Part shown: positions 1 through 10,047 of the stretch, piece by piece
Numbering within the stretch: position 1 is the first letter of the stretch
Layout of the letters: every line of letters starts with the position of its first letter
Origin: Methanosarcinaceae archaeon
Lineage (GTDB): Archaea > Halobacteriota > Methanosarcinia > Methanosarcinales > Methanosarcinaceae
Direction of reading: 5' to 3'
Length of the DNA stretch: 33,622 bases
NCBI GenBank assembly: GCA_016932675.1
Contig: JAFGCK010000034.1
Location: 1-33,622 of the forward strand
Made by a program: the position numbers and the translations under genes
The notes under the pieces: model-generated
Database searches by the model: none
Seen by the model: only the letters and a program-made list of their open reading frames with translations
What the model was told of the DNA's origin: nothing

Positions 1-281
1 AAGGATCCGGTCTTTTGTTGCTTTTAGTTTCCGGCCTTACTATGAATCTGTGCTAATCCTGCTAATCCGTGTCTTGAAAGAAATCCGGAAGGTCACCGGC
101 TTTAATTAAAAATAACAGGTTTCAAGCCGAAAATATGATCATACGGCCTGCTAATATTTGTTTTTTAAAATCTGTTTTGATAATCCCTTTTTAAAAAAGT
201 CTTTATAATGATCAAAGATACAGATTCCCATTACCAGTAAAAAGAAAAGCAAAGGGTATCTATTTAATGCGGAGGACATCC

Positions 282-899
282 TCATTTCATGTTTTGCAGT
301 TGCTGGTACCTTTTGTCGATACCTTCCCAGTTGACTATGTTCCAGAAAGCATCTATGAACTTTGATCTTTCATTCTTATAGTCCAGATAGTAGGCATGCT
401 CCCACACATCAATAGCCATGATCAAGGGGAAATCAGGTACCAGATTCACGTTGTGTTTCTCTATTTGTACTATCCCCAGTCTTCTGGTATCAGTGCAGAA
501 GGTCAATGCAGCCCATCCAGAGCCTTCGACCGTCGACGCTACTTCGCTGAACTCTTTCCTGAACCTGTCAAAACTTCCAAAATCTTCTTTCAATGCCTCT
601 GCAAGTTCACCCACAGGTTCTTCACTTGCTTTTTCTGCAGGTATCATTCCCCACCAGAAATAATCATGCAATACATGACCGGCCATATTAAAGGAAAACG
701 CCTTTGCAGTTGCCTTATAATCAAAGTCTTTTCCTTCCTTGCGGGCCATTTCCATCATTTGTAATATTGAATTTACATTGTTAACATAAGATTGATGGTG
801 TTTGTCGTGATGTATCCGCAGTTGTTCTTCTGATATGTATGGTTCCAGGTCTGCATAATCATATTTCAAAGGTGACAACTCATAGTATTCTTTAGCCAT
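282..899 (-). CDS. sod: Superoxide dismutase (Fe/Mn family)
   Basis: 205 aa ORF; N-terminal 'YELSPLKYDYADLEPYISEEQLRIHHDKHHQSYVNN' and C-terminal 'DVWEHAYYLDYKNERSKFIDAFWNIVNW' are hallmark Fe/Mn-SOD segments with metal-ligand H and DxWEHAYY motif. Confidence 0.95.
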   Translation of the reverse strand: MAKEYYELSPLKYDYADLEPYISEEQLRIHHDKHHQSYVNNVNSILQMMEMARKEGKDFDYKATAKAFSFNMAGHVLHDYFWWGMIPAEKASEEPVGELAEALKEDFGSFDRFRKEFSEVASTVEGSGWAALTFCTDTRRLGIVQIEKHNVNLVPDFPLIMAIDVWEHAYYLDYKNERSKFIDAFWNIVNWEGIDKRYQQLQNMK

Positions 900-1137
900 A
901 TCCCTCTCCCTGTTAGATTTCTATTGTATTGTTCCCACAGGATCTCTCTCATGCCTGCATCTCATAAATTCTTGATCCAGGATGCAGTTGCCAGAAAATC
1001 CTGTCTTGATCTTGCTAACAGAATCTCCCGGATATCCATGTTAGCATTTATGTATAGAATAACTACCAGCAATGTTATATAGTTATTGAAACTCGGTTCT
1101 GTATAATAATTTTCTTCTGTATCGGTCCTGATAATAC

Positions 1138-1158
1138 CCGGGAATGCTATTTCCCCGG
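1138..1158 (-). terminator. Possible hairpin downstream of ppsA
   Basis: CCGGGAA...TTCCCCGG imperfect inverted repeat (one bulged C) about 20 nt 3' of the ppsA stop on the minus strand. Confidence 0.3.
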
Positions 1159-1175
1159 TTATGCCTGCAGTTATT

Positions 1176-3590
1176 CTATTTTTTCATATCTTTCTCAGCC
1201 TGGAGTATTGCTGGTACGATCTTCATGACCGAATCAGGATTGAGGGATATCGAGTCGATCCCATCTCTTACAAGGAACTCCGCAAACTCGGGGAAGTCAC
1301 TTGGCGCCTGTCCACAAAGCCCGCTATGCCTGCCATTCCTTTTTGCTCCCTGTATTGCCATGGACACTATTCTTTTCACAGCTTCGTCCCTCTCATCAAA
1401 GGCCTCGGCAAGTATCTCCGAATCCCTGTCCACACCCAGTGTCAACTGGGTCAGGTCATTGGAACCTATGGAAAAACCATCAAAATACCTGCTGAACTCA
1501 TCTATCAGAAGGACATTACTTGGGATCTCGCACATCACATAGACCTGCAGTCCATTGTTTCCCCTTTCCAGCCCATGCTTTTTCATTTCCGCAAGTACTT
1601 TTTCCGCCTCCTCAATTCGCCTGCAGAAAGGGATCATAAGGATAAGGTTTGTGAGCCCGATCTCATCCCTTACTCTTTTCATTGCCTGGCATTCGAGGGC
1701 GAATCCTTCACTGTACCTTTTGTCGTAGTAGCGGGAGGCTCCCCTGAAACCTAACATGGGATTGTTTTCATCTACCTCGAAATACTCTCCCCCAAGCAGG
1801 CTTGCATATTCGTTCGATTTGAAGTCGCTCATACGCACCACCACAGGTTTTGGATAGAAGGCGGCTGCAATTGTTCCCACTCCAAAGGAGAGCTTTTCCA
1901 CAAAATAATCCTCCTTGCTTTCATATCCTCTTGTGAGGTCATCTATCTTTCCAAGCACACCGGCATCTTCTACTTTTTCGGGGTGTATGAGTGCCATTGG
2001 GTGGATCTGTATATAGCTTGAGATGATGAATTCCAGCCTTGCAAGGCCGATCCCGTCATTGGGGATCATCGAAAGGCCAAAAGCCTCTTCCGGGTTTCCC
2101 AGATTCATCATTATCTTTGTTCTTGTTCTCTCCATTTCCTTCAGATCAACACTCTCGGTATGGAATCCGAGTATTCCTTCGTATACCCTCCCGACATCTC
2201 CTTCCGCACAGCTGACCGTTACCTCCATGTTGCTGTCCAGCTTTTCGGTTGCATCCCCGGCACCCACAACAGCAGGGATACCAAGTTCACGGCTGACAAT
2301 GGCTGCATGGCATGTCCTTCCGCCTTTATTGGTAATGATGGCTGCAGCCTTTTTCATGACTGGTTCCCAGTCAGGGGTTGTCGTGTCAGCCACCAGGACC
2401 TCTCCCGGTCTGAAGGACGGAAGCATGGACACATCCTTTATCACATGTACTTTCCCGGCAGCGATCTTATTACCCACGCTTCTGCCTGTGACAATTATCG
2501 GGGATGTTTCATCAAGTGTGTAGGTTTCAAGTATGTCCTTCTTCTTCCGGGACTGCACGGTCTCGGGCCTTGCCTGCACAATGAAAAGCTCCCCCGTTTC
2601 ACCGTCCTTTGCCCATTCGATATCCATGGGGGATCTTTCCCCCTTCTTGCCGGAATAATGTTTTTCGATAGTGACCGCATACCTGGCCAGTTGAAGTATC
2701 TCTTCATCATTGATGCAGAAACGTCTTCTGTCAGATGCAGGTACTTCCACATTACGGGTGAGCACCCTGGAATCACCGCGGCCGTATATCATCTTAATCT
2801 CTTTCTCACCCAGTTTTTTGTCGATGATGGGCCTGTAGTTATCTTTTAATGTGGGTTTGAATACATAGTACTCATCCGGGTTAACAAGACCCTGGACAAT
2901 GTTCTCCCCAAGGCCGTAAGCTGCGGTTATGAAGACAACATCCTCGAATCCCGTTTCCGTGTCTATGGTAAACATGACCCCGCTTGATGCAAGGTCCGAG
3001 CGTACCATCTTCATGACACCAATGGAAAGGCCGACCTTGAAGTGATCGAAATTGTTGTTGACACGATAGGATATTGCCCTGTCTGTGAAAAGCGACGCAA
3101 AACACCTGCTACAGGCATCTTTCAGGGGGTGGTATCCATGAATGTTCAGGTAGGTCTCCTGCTGACCCGCAAAGGAGGCATGAGGAAGGTCTTCTGCAGT
3201 TGCCGAACTGCGTACTGCCACATCGGTATCAGGGCCATATTGTTCACAAAGCCTGTCATAAGCTTCCTTTATCTCACCCCAGAGATCATCAGGGATGTCT
3301 GCATCAAGGATGATGTTCCTTGCTTTCTTTCCTCTTTCCGAGAGTTCACGGACATCTTCAGTGTCCAGACCATCAAGTGCCTTTTTGAGTTCTTCAAGCA
3401 CGCCGGCGGATTCCAGCACGTGCCAGTAGGCATCAGCAGTGATCGCAAAACCGTTGGGGATTTTGATACCCCTGTCTGTCAATTCCCTGTACATTTCGCC
3501 CAGGGAGGCATTCTTACCTCCCACCAGGGGGACATCATCTATTGTGGTCTCTTCAAACCATCGTATATACTTAGCGCTTCTCATCATCAT
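1176..3590 (-). CDS. ppsA: Phosphoenolpyruvate synthase (pyruvate, water dikinase)
   Basis: 804 aa; N-terminal 'VPLVGGKNASLGEMYREL', phosphohistidine motif 'IITNKGGRTCHAAIVSRELGIPAVVG', C-terminal 'DGFSIGSNDLTQLTLGVDRDS' and 'SGLCGQAPSDFPEFAEFLV'. Confidence 0.95.
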   Translation of the reverse strand: MMMRSAKYIRWFEETTIDDVPLVGGKNASLGEMYRELTDRGIKIPNGFAITADAYWHVLESAGVLEELKKALDGLDTEDVRELSERGKKARNIILDADIPDDLWGEIKEAYDRLCEQYGPDTDVAVRSSATAEDLPHASFAGQQETYLNIHGYHPLKDACSRCFASLFTDRAISYRVNNNFDHFKVGLSIGVMKMVRSDLASSGVMFTIDTETGFEDVVFITAAYGLGENIVQGLVNPDEYYVFKPTLKDNYRPIIDKKLGEKEIKMIYGRGDSRVLTRNVEVPASDRRRFCINDEEILQLARYAVTIEKHYSGKKGERSPMDIEWAKDGETGELFIVQARPETVQSRKKKDILETYTLDETSPIIVTGRSVGNKIAAGKVHVIKDVSMLPSFRPGEVLVADTTTPDWEPVMKKAAAIITNKGGRTCHAAIVSRELGIPAVVGAGDATEKLDSNMEVTVSCAEGDVGRVYEGILGFHTESVDLKEMERTRTKIMMNLGNPEEAFGLSMIPNDGIGLARLEFIISSYIQIHPMALIHPEKVEDAGVLGKIDDLTRGYESKEDYFVEKLSFGVGTIAAAFYPKPVVVRMSDFKSNEYASLLGGEYFEVDENNPMLGFRGASRYYDKRYSEGFALECQAMKRVRDEIGLTNLILMIPFCRRIEEAEKVLAEMKKHGLERGNNGLQVYVMCEIPSNVLLIDEFSRYFDGFSIGSNDLTQLTLGVDRDSEILAEAFDERDEAVKRIVSMAIQGAKRNGRHSGLCGQAPSDFPEFAEFLVRDGIDSISLNPDSVMKIVPAILQAEKDMKK

Positions 3591-3694
3591 ACCCCATAAT
3601 TCCGGAACATCTCACTATATGGATATGATTGTTTTCCGGAAGTTAAATGCTTTTGGGAATTGGGATACGCAAAGTAAAAGAGAACATCCAATTT

Positions 3695-4987
3695 CTAATA
3701 TCTGACAGCAGCATCCTGTCCAAAGATCTCCTTTATCTCTGAATTCAGTATGCACTTTGCTTCTTCCAGCTCCGCTTCTCTCTCTTCCAGAAGCTTCTGT
3801 TCTGCATCCAGTTCTCTCAGTACCTGCCCAACCGAGTTTGTGTACTGTGATCTCTGGTCTTCAAGGCTTTCCATCTTTCTGTAGACATCAAGGCGGTCCA
3901 GCTCATCTGTTAATGTCTCAATCTCTGACAGACAGCGCTCTCTCTCATCAAGCAGGTCTGACATAGCAGCCGTTTCCTTTAATTTATGGATCTGTTTGAG
4001 TATCTTCTCATCCATCTGTTCCTTCAGGCCCAGGTCCTGACTCTCAATTCTCTCTTCAAGCATATCGAGGAATGCAGCAAGCTCCTTTTCCTGAATGGAG
4101 TAAGGCTCATCTTTGACCTTTCTGAGCATTTCCCTGTTCTCAGGAGACAGTACGTATATCTCATTTATGTCCTGCTTTTCCATTCTGGAAAAGGCTTTGG
4201 ACATAGGTGTGAACAGTCGTTTGATATCAGAATCTACCGAAGATATCCTGTTCTTCAGTTCCTCTATTTTGCTCTCTGTCTGGTTCGCATTTTCAAATTC
4301 ACTGCCATCCTCCAGTTCCCTTATCCTGGAATCGGCATTTTCCAGATCCTTTTTTGCGGACCCGTACCTTGCTTCAAGATCAAGTATCCTTTTGCGGCTT
4401 CCCCCGATCTCGCCTTCTCTCTGTCGGACGATCCCGGTCTGCTCAGATATCTTCTCAAAGGTATCTATCTTACTCTTTTCATCCCTGATCAGCTCATAGA
4501 GTTCATCAAGCCGGCTTTCAAGGTTTGCCAGGCAATGGTTGATATTCTCAAACTCTCCCGGGTACAGGGCTTTGATATATAGCTGGCTTCTGTGTGTATT
4601 ATCCTGGATATTTTTCAGGATGGCTTTTGAATCCCCGTAAAATGCAAATGCAACTTTTGGGTCCTTATCTGATGGCACACGGATCTTATCGGCGACCAGG
4701 CCAAGGTTATAGGCCACATTCTCACGATTCGAGTCTCCGACCTTTTCGGCCCTTTTACTGGCATCTGCAATAGCTTCGGCTTCGAGCAGGTGCTTTCTGG
4801 CATTCCTGATCTCCTTCAGAGAGTTGTCTATATCCTTATACTTCTCCCCGATGACCGGTCTTAGTGTTTCCAGCTTTTTTTTATATTCTTCACGGACAAG
4901 CTCAGGAAGCTTATTGAATTCAAGCCTTACAGGTCCTGCCTCAGCTTCTTTCTGTTTTTTCCCGAATATCTTTTCTATGAAACCCAT
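3695..4987 (-). CDS. Hypothetical coiled-coil protein
   Basis: 430 aa ORF rich in E/K/L heptad-like stretches; no recognised catalytic motif; good ORF length and clean start/stop. Confidence 0.75.
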   Translation of the reverse strand: MGFIEKIFGKKQKEAEAGPVRLEFNKLPELVREEYKKKLETLRPVIGEKYKDIDNSLKEIRNARKHLLEAEAIADASKRAEKVGDSNRENVAYNLGLVADKIRVPSDKDPKVAFAFYGDSKAILKNIQDNTHRSQLYIKALYPGEFENINHCLANLESRLDELYELIRDEKSKIDTFEKISEQTGIVRQREGEIGGSRKRILDLEARYGSAKKDLENADSRIRELEDGSEFENANQTESKIEELKNRISSVDSDIKRLFTPMSKAFSRMEKQDINEIYVLSPENREMLRKVKDEPYSIQEKELAAFLDMLEERIESQDLGLKEQMDEKILKQIHKLKETAAMSDLLDERERCLSEIETLTDELDRLDVYRKMESLEDQRSQYTNSVGQVLRELDAEQKLLEEREAELEEAKCILNSEIKEIFGQDAAVRY

Positions 4988-5294
4988 TTTCTTATTAAAA
5001 GACGAAATCCTCTTTTAAAAGCCTGTTGGAATATCTCATGATAGTGTTGAGGTGGAAGCATTCTAATCTATTATCAGGTCTCATCTTCTAATAGACCAGG
5101 ACCCTGCTCCTGTCAATAGCAACCCGAAGGCTGTGAAGGCTGGTCCTCCGGACCCTCTGCACACCGTGGGCTACCGGACACTCATGGGCATGAAACTTAT
5201 GGGTATAACACAAAGAGTACGGGATATTAAAAAGCCATCTTAAAAACAGAGAATGCAGTATCAAGGATACTACACGGATGAGTGAAGTACTGAT

Positions 5295-5735
5295 CTATTC
5301 TTCAGCAATGCTGACCTTTCTCATCACGTCTTTTGCCCTGATCCTGTTGACAACGTCCATGCCCTCGATGACCTGGCCGAAGACCGTATGCACGCCGTCA
5401 AGGTGTGGTTGCGGTGAGTGCGTGATGAAGAACTGGCTGCCCCCGGTGTCCTTTCCGGCATGTGCCATTGAAAGTGCGCCTTTTCCATGTTTGCGCGGGT
5501 TGCCCTTTGTCTCGCATTTGATGGTGTATCCCGGACCGCCTGTTCCGTCTCCCTTCGGGCATCCTCCCTGAATGACAAAGTTGGGTATGACCCTGTGGAA
5601 AGTGAGGCCGTTGTAGAATCCCTGCCTGATGAGCTTCTCGAAGTTTGCCACGGTCTTTGGCGCATCCTTCTCGAACAGTTCCAGTACGATGTTACCCTTG
5701 TCAGTCTCGATGATCGCTTTCTTCATGAGTTTCAC
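5295..5735 (-). CDS. Cyclophilin-type peptidyl-prolyl cis-trans isomerase
   Basis: 146 aa; '[62 protein letters not shown]' and '[25 protein letters not shown]' typical of cyclophilins. Confidence 0.97.
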   Translation of the reverse strand: MKLMKKAIIETDKGNIVLELFEKDAPKTVANFEKLIRQGFYNGLTFHRVIPNFVIQGGCPKGDGTGGPGYTIKCETKGNPRKHGKGALSMAHAGKDTGGSQFFITHSPQPHLDGVHTVFGQVIEGMDVVNRIRAKDVMRKVSIAEE

Positions 5736-5797
5736 CTTTGATGGAACTGCTTAATGGGTGGCAGCGATTTAAGGGTTTCTGTGAACTGTCAGAGCAT

Positions 5798-7279
5798 TCA
5801 ATCGACTGTTACCTCGAGTTCGTTGGATGTGATGTGCAGGTAGGTTATAATAGCTCCCCCTCCATCATATACGAGGGTGTATTCGGAATCGAGTTCCTCC
5901 ACTTTTTTATTAGACTTCTGCGTCCAGGTACAGTCAATGGTCCCTTCCTGTGCCATGAGTTTGAAGTAGTGCTGGGTTATATTGTACAGTGACTGCATAG
6001 CTCCATCATTGATCGTTACATTTGGTATCATTGTTGTGGGGCTGGTCACATTCCATGAGTATTCTTCAATGTCTTTATCATCATATTCCATCAGGTAGGT
6101 CTTGTTCAGAAGATCGAAGGTACAGTTCGCATGTTTCTTGTTGGCAGGGTCCTCATATTCTGTAAATTCATATCCGGCATCCACCCAGGTCTCATATTCT
6201 TCACTTACAAGAGAATCTTTGTAGATGACATAATCCATAGTGTTCTTTCTGGTCGAATACTCCAGATATTTTGTTCCGGCTGTGGCCTTGATCCACATGT
6301 CCACAGAATTGAAATTTGATGCATCAGTTGTTATCACATCAATATAGAATGAGAAATTGTAGATCGGTTCCGGATTGGACTCGTTCAGTTGTGCTATCTT
6401 AAAGTTCTGAGCTATCGGGAATGTACCCATCTCAGGCATTGTGTCAAGTTCAAGGATGGCTGTCTTGTTCACATGGTCCAGGGTCGCTGTGGTGGATATG
6501 AGGGTTTCTGCATACTCAGCCCAGCCATCGTAGAAATCACTCTGGATGTAAATGATTATCTTGTCAGCCTCGATCGGATTTGAAAAAAGGCTGTTGTGCT
6601 TGGTGTTCGGGTACAGTATCTCCGGATCGTTGGAAGACTTCACGGAGATGTCCACATCAGTGCTCCCTGCAATGGAAGTGTTTCCTTTTATCTTCATAAT
6701 TGGAAGCGTCAGGGTCTCGCCATTGAAGTGAAACTCCGGGGGTGAGACCATCACTGTTCCACCCGTGGGATATCTGGACCAGACACCACCTCCCTCGTAG
6801 GCGATCACCCGATCTCCTGATGTATACATGATCTTTCCCATGGATGCATTGAATCCTGCAAAATCTGGTTCATTTTCATAGTTCTCCCAGGCATTCCAGT
6901 ATTCATGGTTCTGGTAAAAGCTATTGTTCCAGGACGAATTGAATGATAGTGCTATGATCATTATCCGGCTTTCATTATATGCATCATCATCGCCCATCAC
7001 TTCCACATTGCCCCCCATCAGGGAAATACCGGTTGTCTGGAGGGGCGACTCTCCCAGGGCTGCTTTACTTGTCCTGGAGTCAAATACTGTGAATCCCTGC
7101 TCTATTTTTTGTGCCTTGGCCATGTCTTCCATATCATCTATTGCAGGCAGGGTATAGAGAATTATTATGCCTATGGAAAGGAGGGTGATAGCCAGCATTA
7201 CCACAATTCCCACGACCGATGAGACTGCAACTTTGTTTTGTGCAAATTTTTTCCCCATTTTTACCACCTGTATGATCAT
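5798..7279 (-). CDS. Pilin-like secreted protein, type A, cassette 1 (DUF7289-like)
   Basis: 493 aa (start may be the internal Met of MGKKFAQNK); short basic N-terminus then 'AVSSVVGIVVMLAITLLSIGIIILYTLP' single TM; paralog of 10611..12071 (shared 'VFDSRTSK-ALGESP-QTT', 'EGGGVWS-YP-G'). Confidence 0.85.
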   Translation of the reverse strand: MIIQVVKMGKKFAQNKVAVSSVVGIVVMLAITLLSIGIIILYTLPAIDDMEDMAKAQKIEQGFTVFDSRTSKAALGESPLQTTGISLMGGNVEVMGDDDAYNESRIMIIALSFNSSWNNSFYQNHEYWNAWENYENEPDFAGFNASMGKIMYTSGDRVIAYEGGGVWSRYPTGGTVMVSPPEFHFNGETLTLPIMKIKGNTSIAGSTDVDISVKSSNDPEILYPNTKHNSLFSNPIEADKIIIYIQSDFYDGWAEYAETLISTTATLDHVNKTAILELDTMPEMGTFPIAQNFKIAQLNESNPEPIYNFSFYIDVITTDASNFNSVDMWIKATAGTKYLEYSTRKNTMDYVIYKDSLVSEEYETWVDAGYEFTEYEDPANKKHANCTFDLLNKTYLMEYDDKDIEEYSWNVTSPTTMIPNVTINDGAMQSLYNITQHYFKLMAQEGTIDCTWTQKSNKKVEELDSEYTLVYDGGGAIITYLHITSNELEVTVD

Positions 7280-8082
7280 TAATCTATCCTTACGTCCATT
7301 GCTGCGTTTACGATATACACATCTATATTCGGATTGTAGTCTTTGCTGGCAGTGAAGGTACTATTGCTTGCATTAAAATCTACTATCTGCATTCCCAGTG
7401 ATTCCTCCAGGTACCTTCCCCACGCTTCATAGTAAACACTGTTTATACTTATATTTATATGTGAGACATTCTGATAAGTTTCAATTGATCTACTCCCCGC
7501 ATCAGCTGTCACGCGTACAAGTCCGGAACCTGAAATAAAGTCTGTACCTGTGATGCTCCCGTCAGGGATTACAAGCACATCGTTTTTTGTATAGGTAAAA
7601 CGTGGTGCTGAGACCATTATGGACTCTCCGGAGCTGTATCTTGCCCACACACCCGTATTCTCATAAGCGATAGTAGTATCCCTGAAATCGTTCTCTATCT
7701 TTTTCATTTCTTTTCCATAGGATTGTTCTACTGACTCAATGGAACCTGTTGAAGTGTTCCAGACATCCATGCTCATATTTATATCAATGTGACTATTCCC
7801 GCTGTAGCCTCTTACAGCAAGCGATCCCCCATACATTTTCAGTTCAACTGACTGGGACGGGGCATTTCCAAACACAACTTTATTCATATTCAGGGCCAGC
7901 ACCTCAAAGCTCTGCCTTATGTTCTCTGTGTGCTGGGTATCCTGCATGTGTTCCAGCATGGGTACTCCAGCAACTATGATGATACCGGTTGCAAGGAGTA
8001 TGATGCTTAAAATGATGCTGTAGTCAACCATTTCTGATACAGCAACTTCCGATCTGGTAAAATTCCCTTTCATGCATCTCAT
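7279..8082 (-). CDS. Pilin-like secreted protein, type B, cassette 1
   Basis: 267 aa; 'AVSEMVDYSIILSIILLATGIIIVAGVPMLEHM' N-terminal TM; paralog of 12091..12918 ('NMNKVV-G-APSQSVELKM-GG'). Confidence 0.85.
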   Translation of the reverse strand: MRCMKGNFTRSEVAVSEMVDYSIILSIILLATGIIIVAGVPMLEHMQDTQHTENIRQSFEVLALNMNKVVFGNAPSQSVELKMYGGSLAVRGYSGNSHIDINMSMDVWNTSTGSIESVEQSYGKEMKKIENDFRDTTIAYENTGVWARYSSGESIMVSAPRFTYTKNDVLVIPDGSITGTDFISGSGLVRVTADAGSRSIETYQNVSHINISINSVYYEAWGRYLEESLGMQIVDFNASNSTFTASKDYNPNIDVYIVNAAMDVRID

Positions 8083-8089
8083 CCCGGCA

Positions 8090-8566
8090 CTAATCTATTC
8101 GTATCATGTTTGAGTCTGGGTCGTAGTGTAAAATGAAATCATTCGAGCCGCTGAACAACTTTACGGAGCCCACTTCGGTAGCATGCACTTTATAGGGTAC
8201 CTTCACCCTGGTTGCATCTTTTCCCTGGGACTCGAATATGATCTCACTGGTCTGGTTTGACAGCTCCACAGAAAATTGCTGACCAGCGATCTCATCAGGG
8301 AGTGGTAATATAAAGAAAAGGCTGCCTACCTCTCCTCCTGCGCTTCTGGTGACCTGTACCGCAGTATCTATGTTCGACAGCTGCAATGCCAGATCATTGC
8401 CATGTATCTCGAACTCATCTCTCATGATAGTCTGTTCAGCCCTGTCCATCATAGCATAGAAGGAGCTGATCACTATCATCATTGTTATCACCGTTATCGA
8501 TAGTGTCAGTACAAATCCTACGGATATGGATACGGCATTTTCGTCATCCCTGAGTCGCTGGATCAT
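8090..8566 (-). CDS. Pilin-like secreted protein, type C, cassette 1 (DUF7266-like)
   Basis: 158 aa; 'NAVSISVGFVLTLSITVITMMIVISSFYAMMDRAEQ' TM; paralog of 12893..13366 ('MRDEFEIHGND'). Confidence 0.85.
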   Translation of the reverse strand: MIQRLRDDENAVSISVGFVLTLSITVITMMIVISSFYAMMDRAEQTIMRDEFEIHGNDLALQLSNIDTAVQVTRSAGGEVGSLFFILPLPDEIAGQQFSVELSNQTSEIIFESQGKDATRVKVPYKVHATEVGSVKLFSGSNDFILHYDPDSNMIRID

Positions 8567-9450
8567 ATATACCCCCGTGGTAATGTAATGGGTATTGTCG
8601 CATTGATCTCAAGGTGATCGTTCTTGTTCAGTTTCATGGTACTGTTGACAATGCAGACCCTTTCGATGTCGAACTGGTCACCGTTGACAAGCTCTCCTGA
8701 GATCTTGAAAGTTCCCATGGCCTGGCTGCCATTTATGAACCTGATGCTGTAGGTTTCATTTGCTGTCTGGTTGTTGAAATGGAAATCGAAGTCATTTGGG
8801 TTAATAATTTTATTGTATGTGATATTAATGTCCGTAAATGATTCGTTTTTAGTGTTTAATATTGAGTTGCTGTCGTAAACAGTAAGATTGATCTTACTAC
8901 TGCTTGAGTTGAAAAAGCTGGCTGACCAGATCAAGCTGCCAGACTGGTTATTGACCTCTATCACAAACTTGTTTGACTCATTTCCCAGAGTCGATGCGTT
9001 TAGCCTTCCCAGCAGGAAATACTCTGTGTGGTTGATCCTTTCAATAACGGTCCAGTTGTCATTCCCGTCAGCTAGGCCGTTCTGGGTGAAATAGGCATCC
9101 TGCGACTGGCCCGTGTCAAGGGAGTATATAAAGCCTGAAAGCGAGTAGCTCTCCACCATCTTCTTTGTGAAGTTTGACATGTAGGCATTGAACATAGAAT
9201 TGCTCACGTTAGATCCGGCATTCACATAGGCCTTTTCATAGGCTTCGGTGGTGGCCTGTACGACATTCGAATAGTCGAATACATTTGTCTCGATACTCGA
9301 CTCCGAGGCAGTGTTGCTTGCATAGATGATGTTGTTGAGCATGACCGTGAGGACTACGATACCTATGCCGATGATAAAACCTGCAACCAATATCATCTGT
9401 CCGGATTCGTTCAGTCTTTTCATGTTAACATCTTTCCTTACATTCGCCAC
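8563..9450 (-). CDS. Pilin-like secreted protein, type D, cassette 1
   Basis: 295 aa; 'SGQMILVAGFIIGIGIVVLTVMLNNIIYASN' TM; paralog of 13363..14232; 4-bp overlap with type C gene. Confidence 0.85.
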   Translation of the reverse strand: MANVRKDVNMKRLNESGQMILVAGFIIGIGIVVLTVMLNNIIYASNTASESSIETNVFDYSNVVQATTEAYEKAYVNAGSNVSNSMFNAYMSNFTKKMVESYSLSGFIYSLDTGQSQDAYFTQNGLADGNDNWTVIERINHTEYFLLGRLNASTLGNESNKFVIEVNNQSGSLIWSASFFNSSSSKINLTVYDSNSILNTKNESFTDINITYNKIINPNDFDFHFNNQTANETYSIRFINGSQAMGTFKISGELVNGDQFDIERVCIVNSTMKLNKNDHLEINATIPITLPRGYI

Positions 9451-10046
9451 AAGATCATCTTCACGGTAATGAGGTTATAGAAATCGGTACTTGTATCAGC
9501 ATCCGGTATACCTGTCCTGGACTGGAACTGGGGCTCAATGTCTGAATCTGAAAGCAATACCCTTCTGGATACTATCACTGCGTTGTCCGAGGGCTCGCCG
9601 TTATAGATGTAGGGGAGTGTCATCACGATACCTTCATCGTAGATTACTGCAAATTCCACATTGTGTGCTATTCCCCTGGGGACCAGCACGGATTCCAGTA
9701 TAGCGGCGGTGGAACTGTTCGCGAGCGTATTGTTCAATTCGGATGCGTAGTCCGTGGAGTTCCAGGTGTACTCATCCCCGTCCCATTCCATTATGTCCTC
9801 TTTGAGGCAGGAATGCTGCCCGCTTCGGGGATGGTCGAGCGCAGTGAGCATATCCTGTGCCAGTACCTGAAGCTGCGCTTCTATATGCGCATTTGCCGTT
9901 GAGGATGTAAGTGGGGTGAGGGAAGTCGCCTGGACTGTGAATATAATGACCCCGGTAATTATAATAAGTGTCATGAGGGCTTCAAGGGTGTGCAACTGTG
10001 CCTTTGAGTCCGGGATGATGTTCCACGGATATCTTTCATCTTTCAT
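9438..10046 (-). CDS. Pilin-like secreted protein, type E, cassette 1 (DUF7288-like)
   Basis: 202 aa; 'AQLHTLEALMTLIIITGVIIFTVQATSLTPLTSSTANAHIEAQLQ'; paralog of 14251..14868; overlaps type D gene. Confidence 0.85.
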   Translation of the reverse strand: MKDERYPWNIIPDSKAQLHTLEALMTLIIITGVIIFTVQATSLTPLTSSTANAHIEAQLQVLAQDMLTALDHPRSGQHSCLKEDIMEWDGDEYTWNSTDYASELNNTLANSSTAAILESVLVPRGIAHNVEFAVIYDEGIVMTLPYIYNGEPSDNAVIVSRRVLLSDSDIEPQFQSRTGIPDADTSTDFYNLITVKMILWRM

Positions 10047-10047
10047 C

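Noticed and set aside
272-283. GAGGA-CA-TCCTC inverted repeat at the sod stop codon
   Set aside because: Two-nucleotide loop and 5-bp arms are too short to be a credible hairpin.
2023-2849. Plus-strand ORFs (166 and 229 aa) inside ppsA
   Set aside because: Fully antisense to a clear PEP synthase reading frame; no independent homology recognised.
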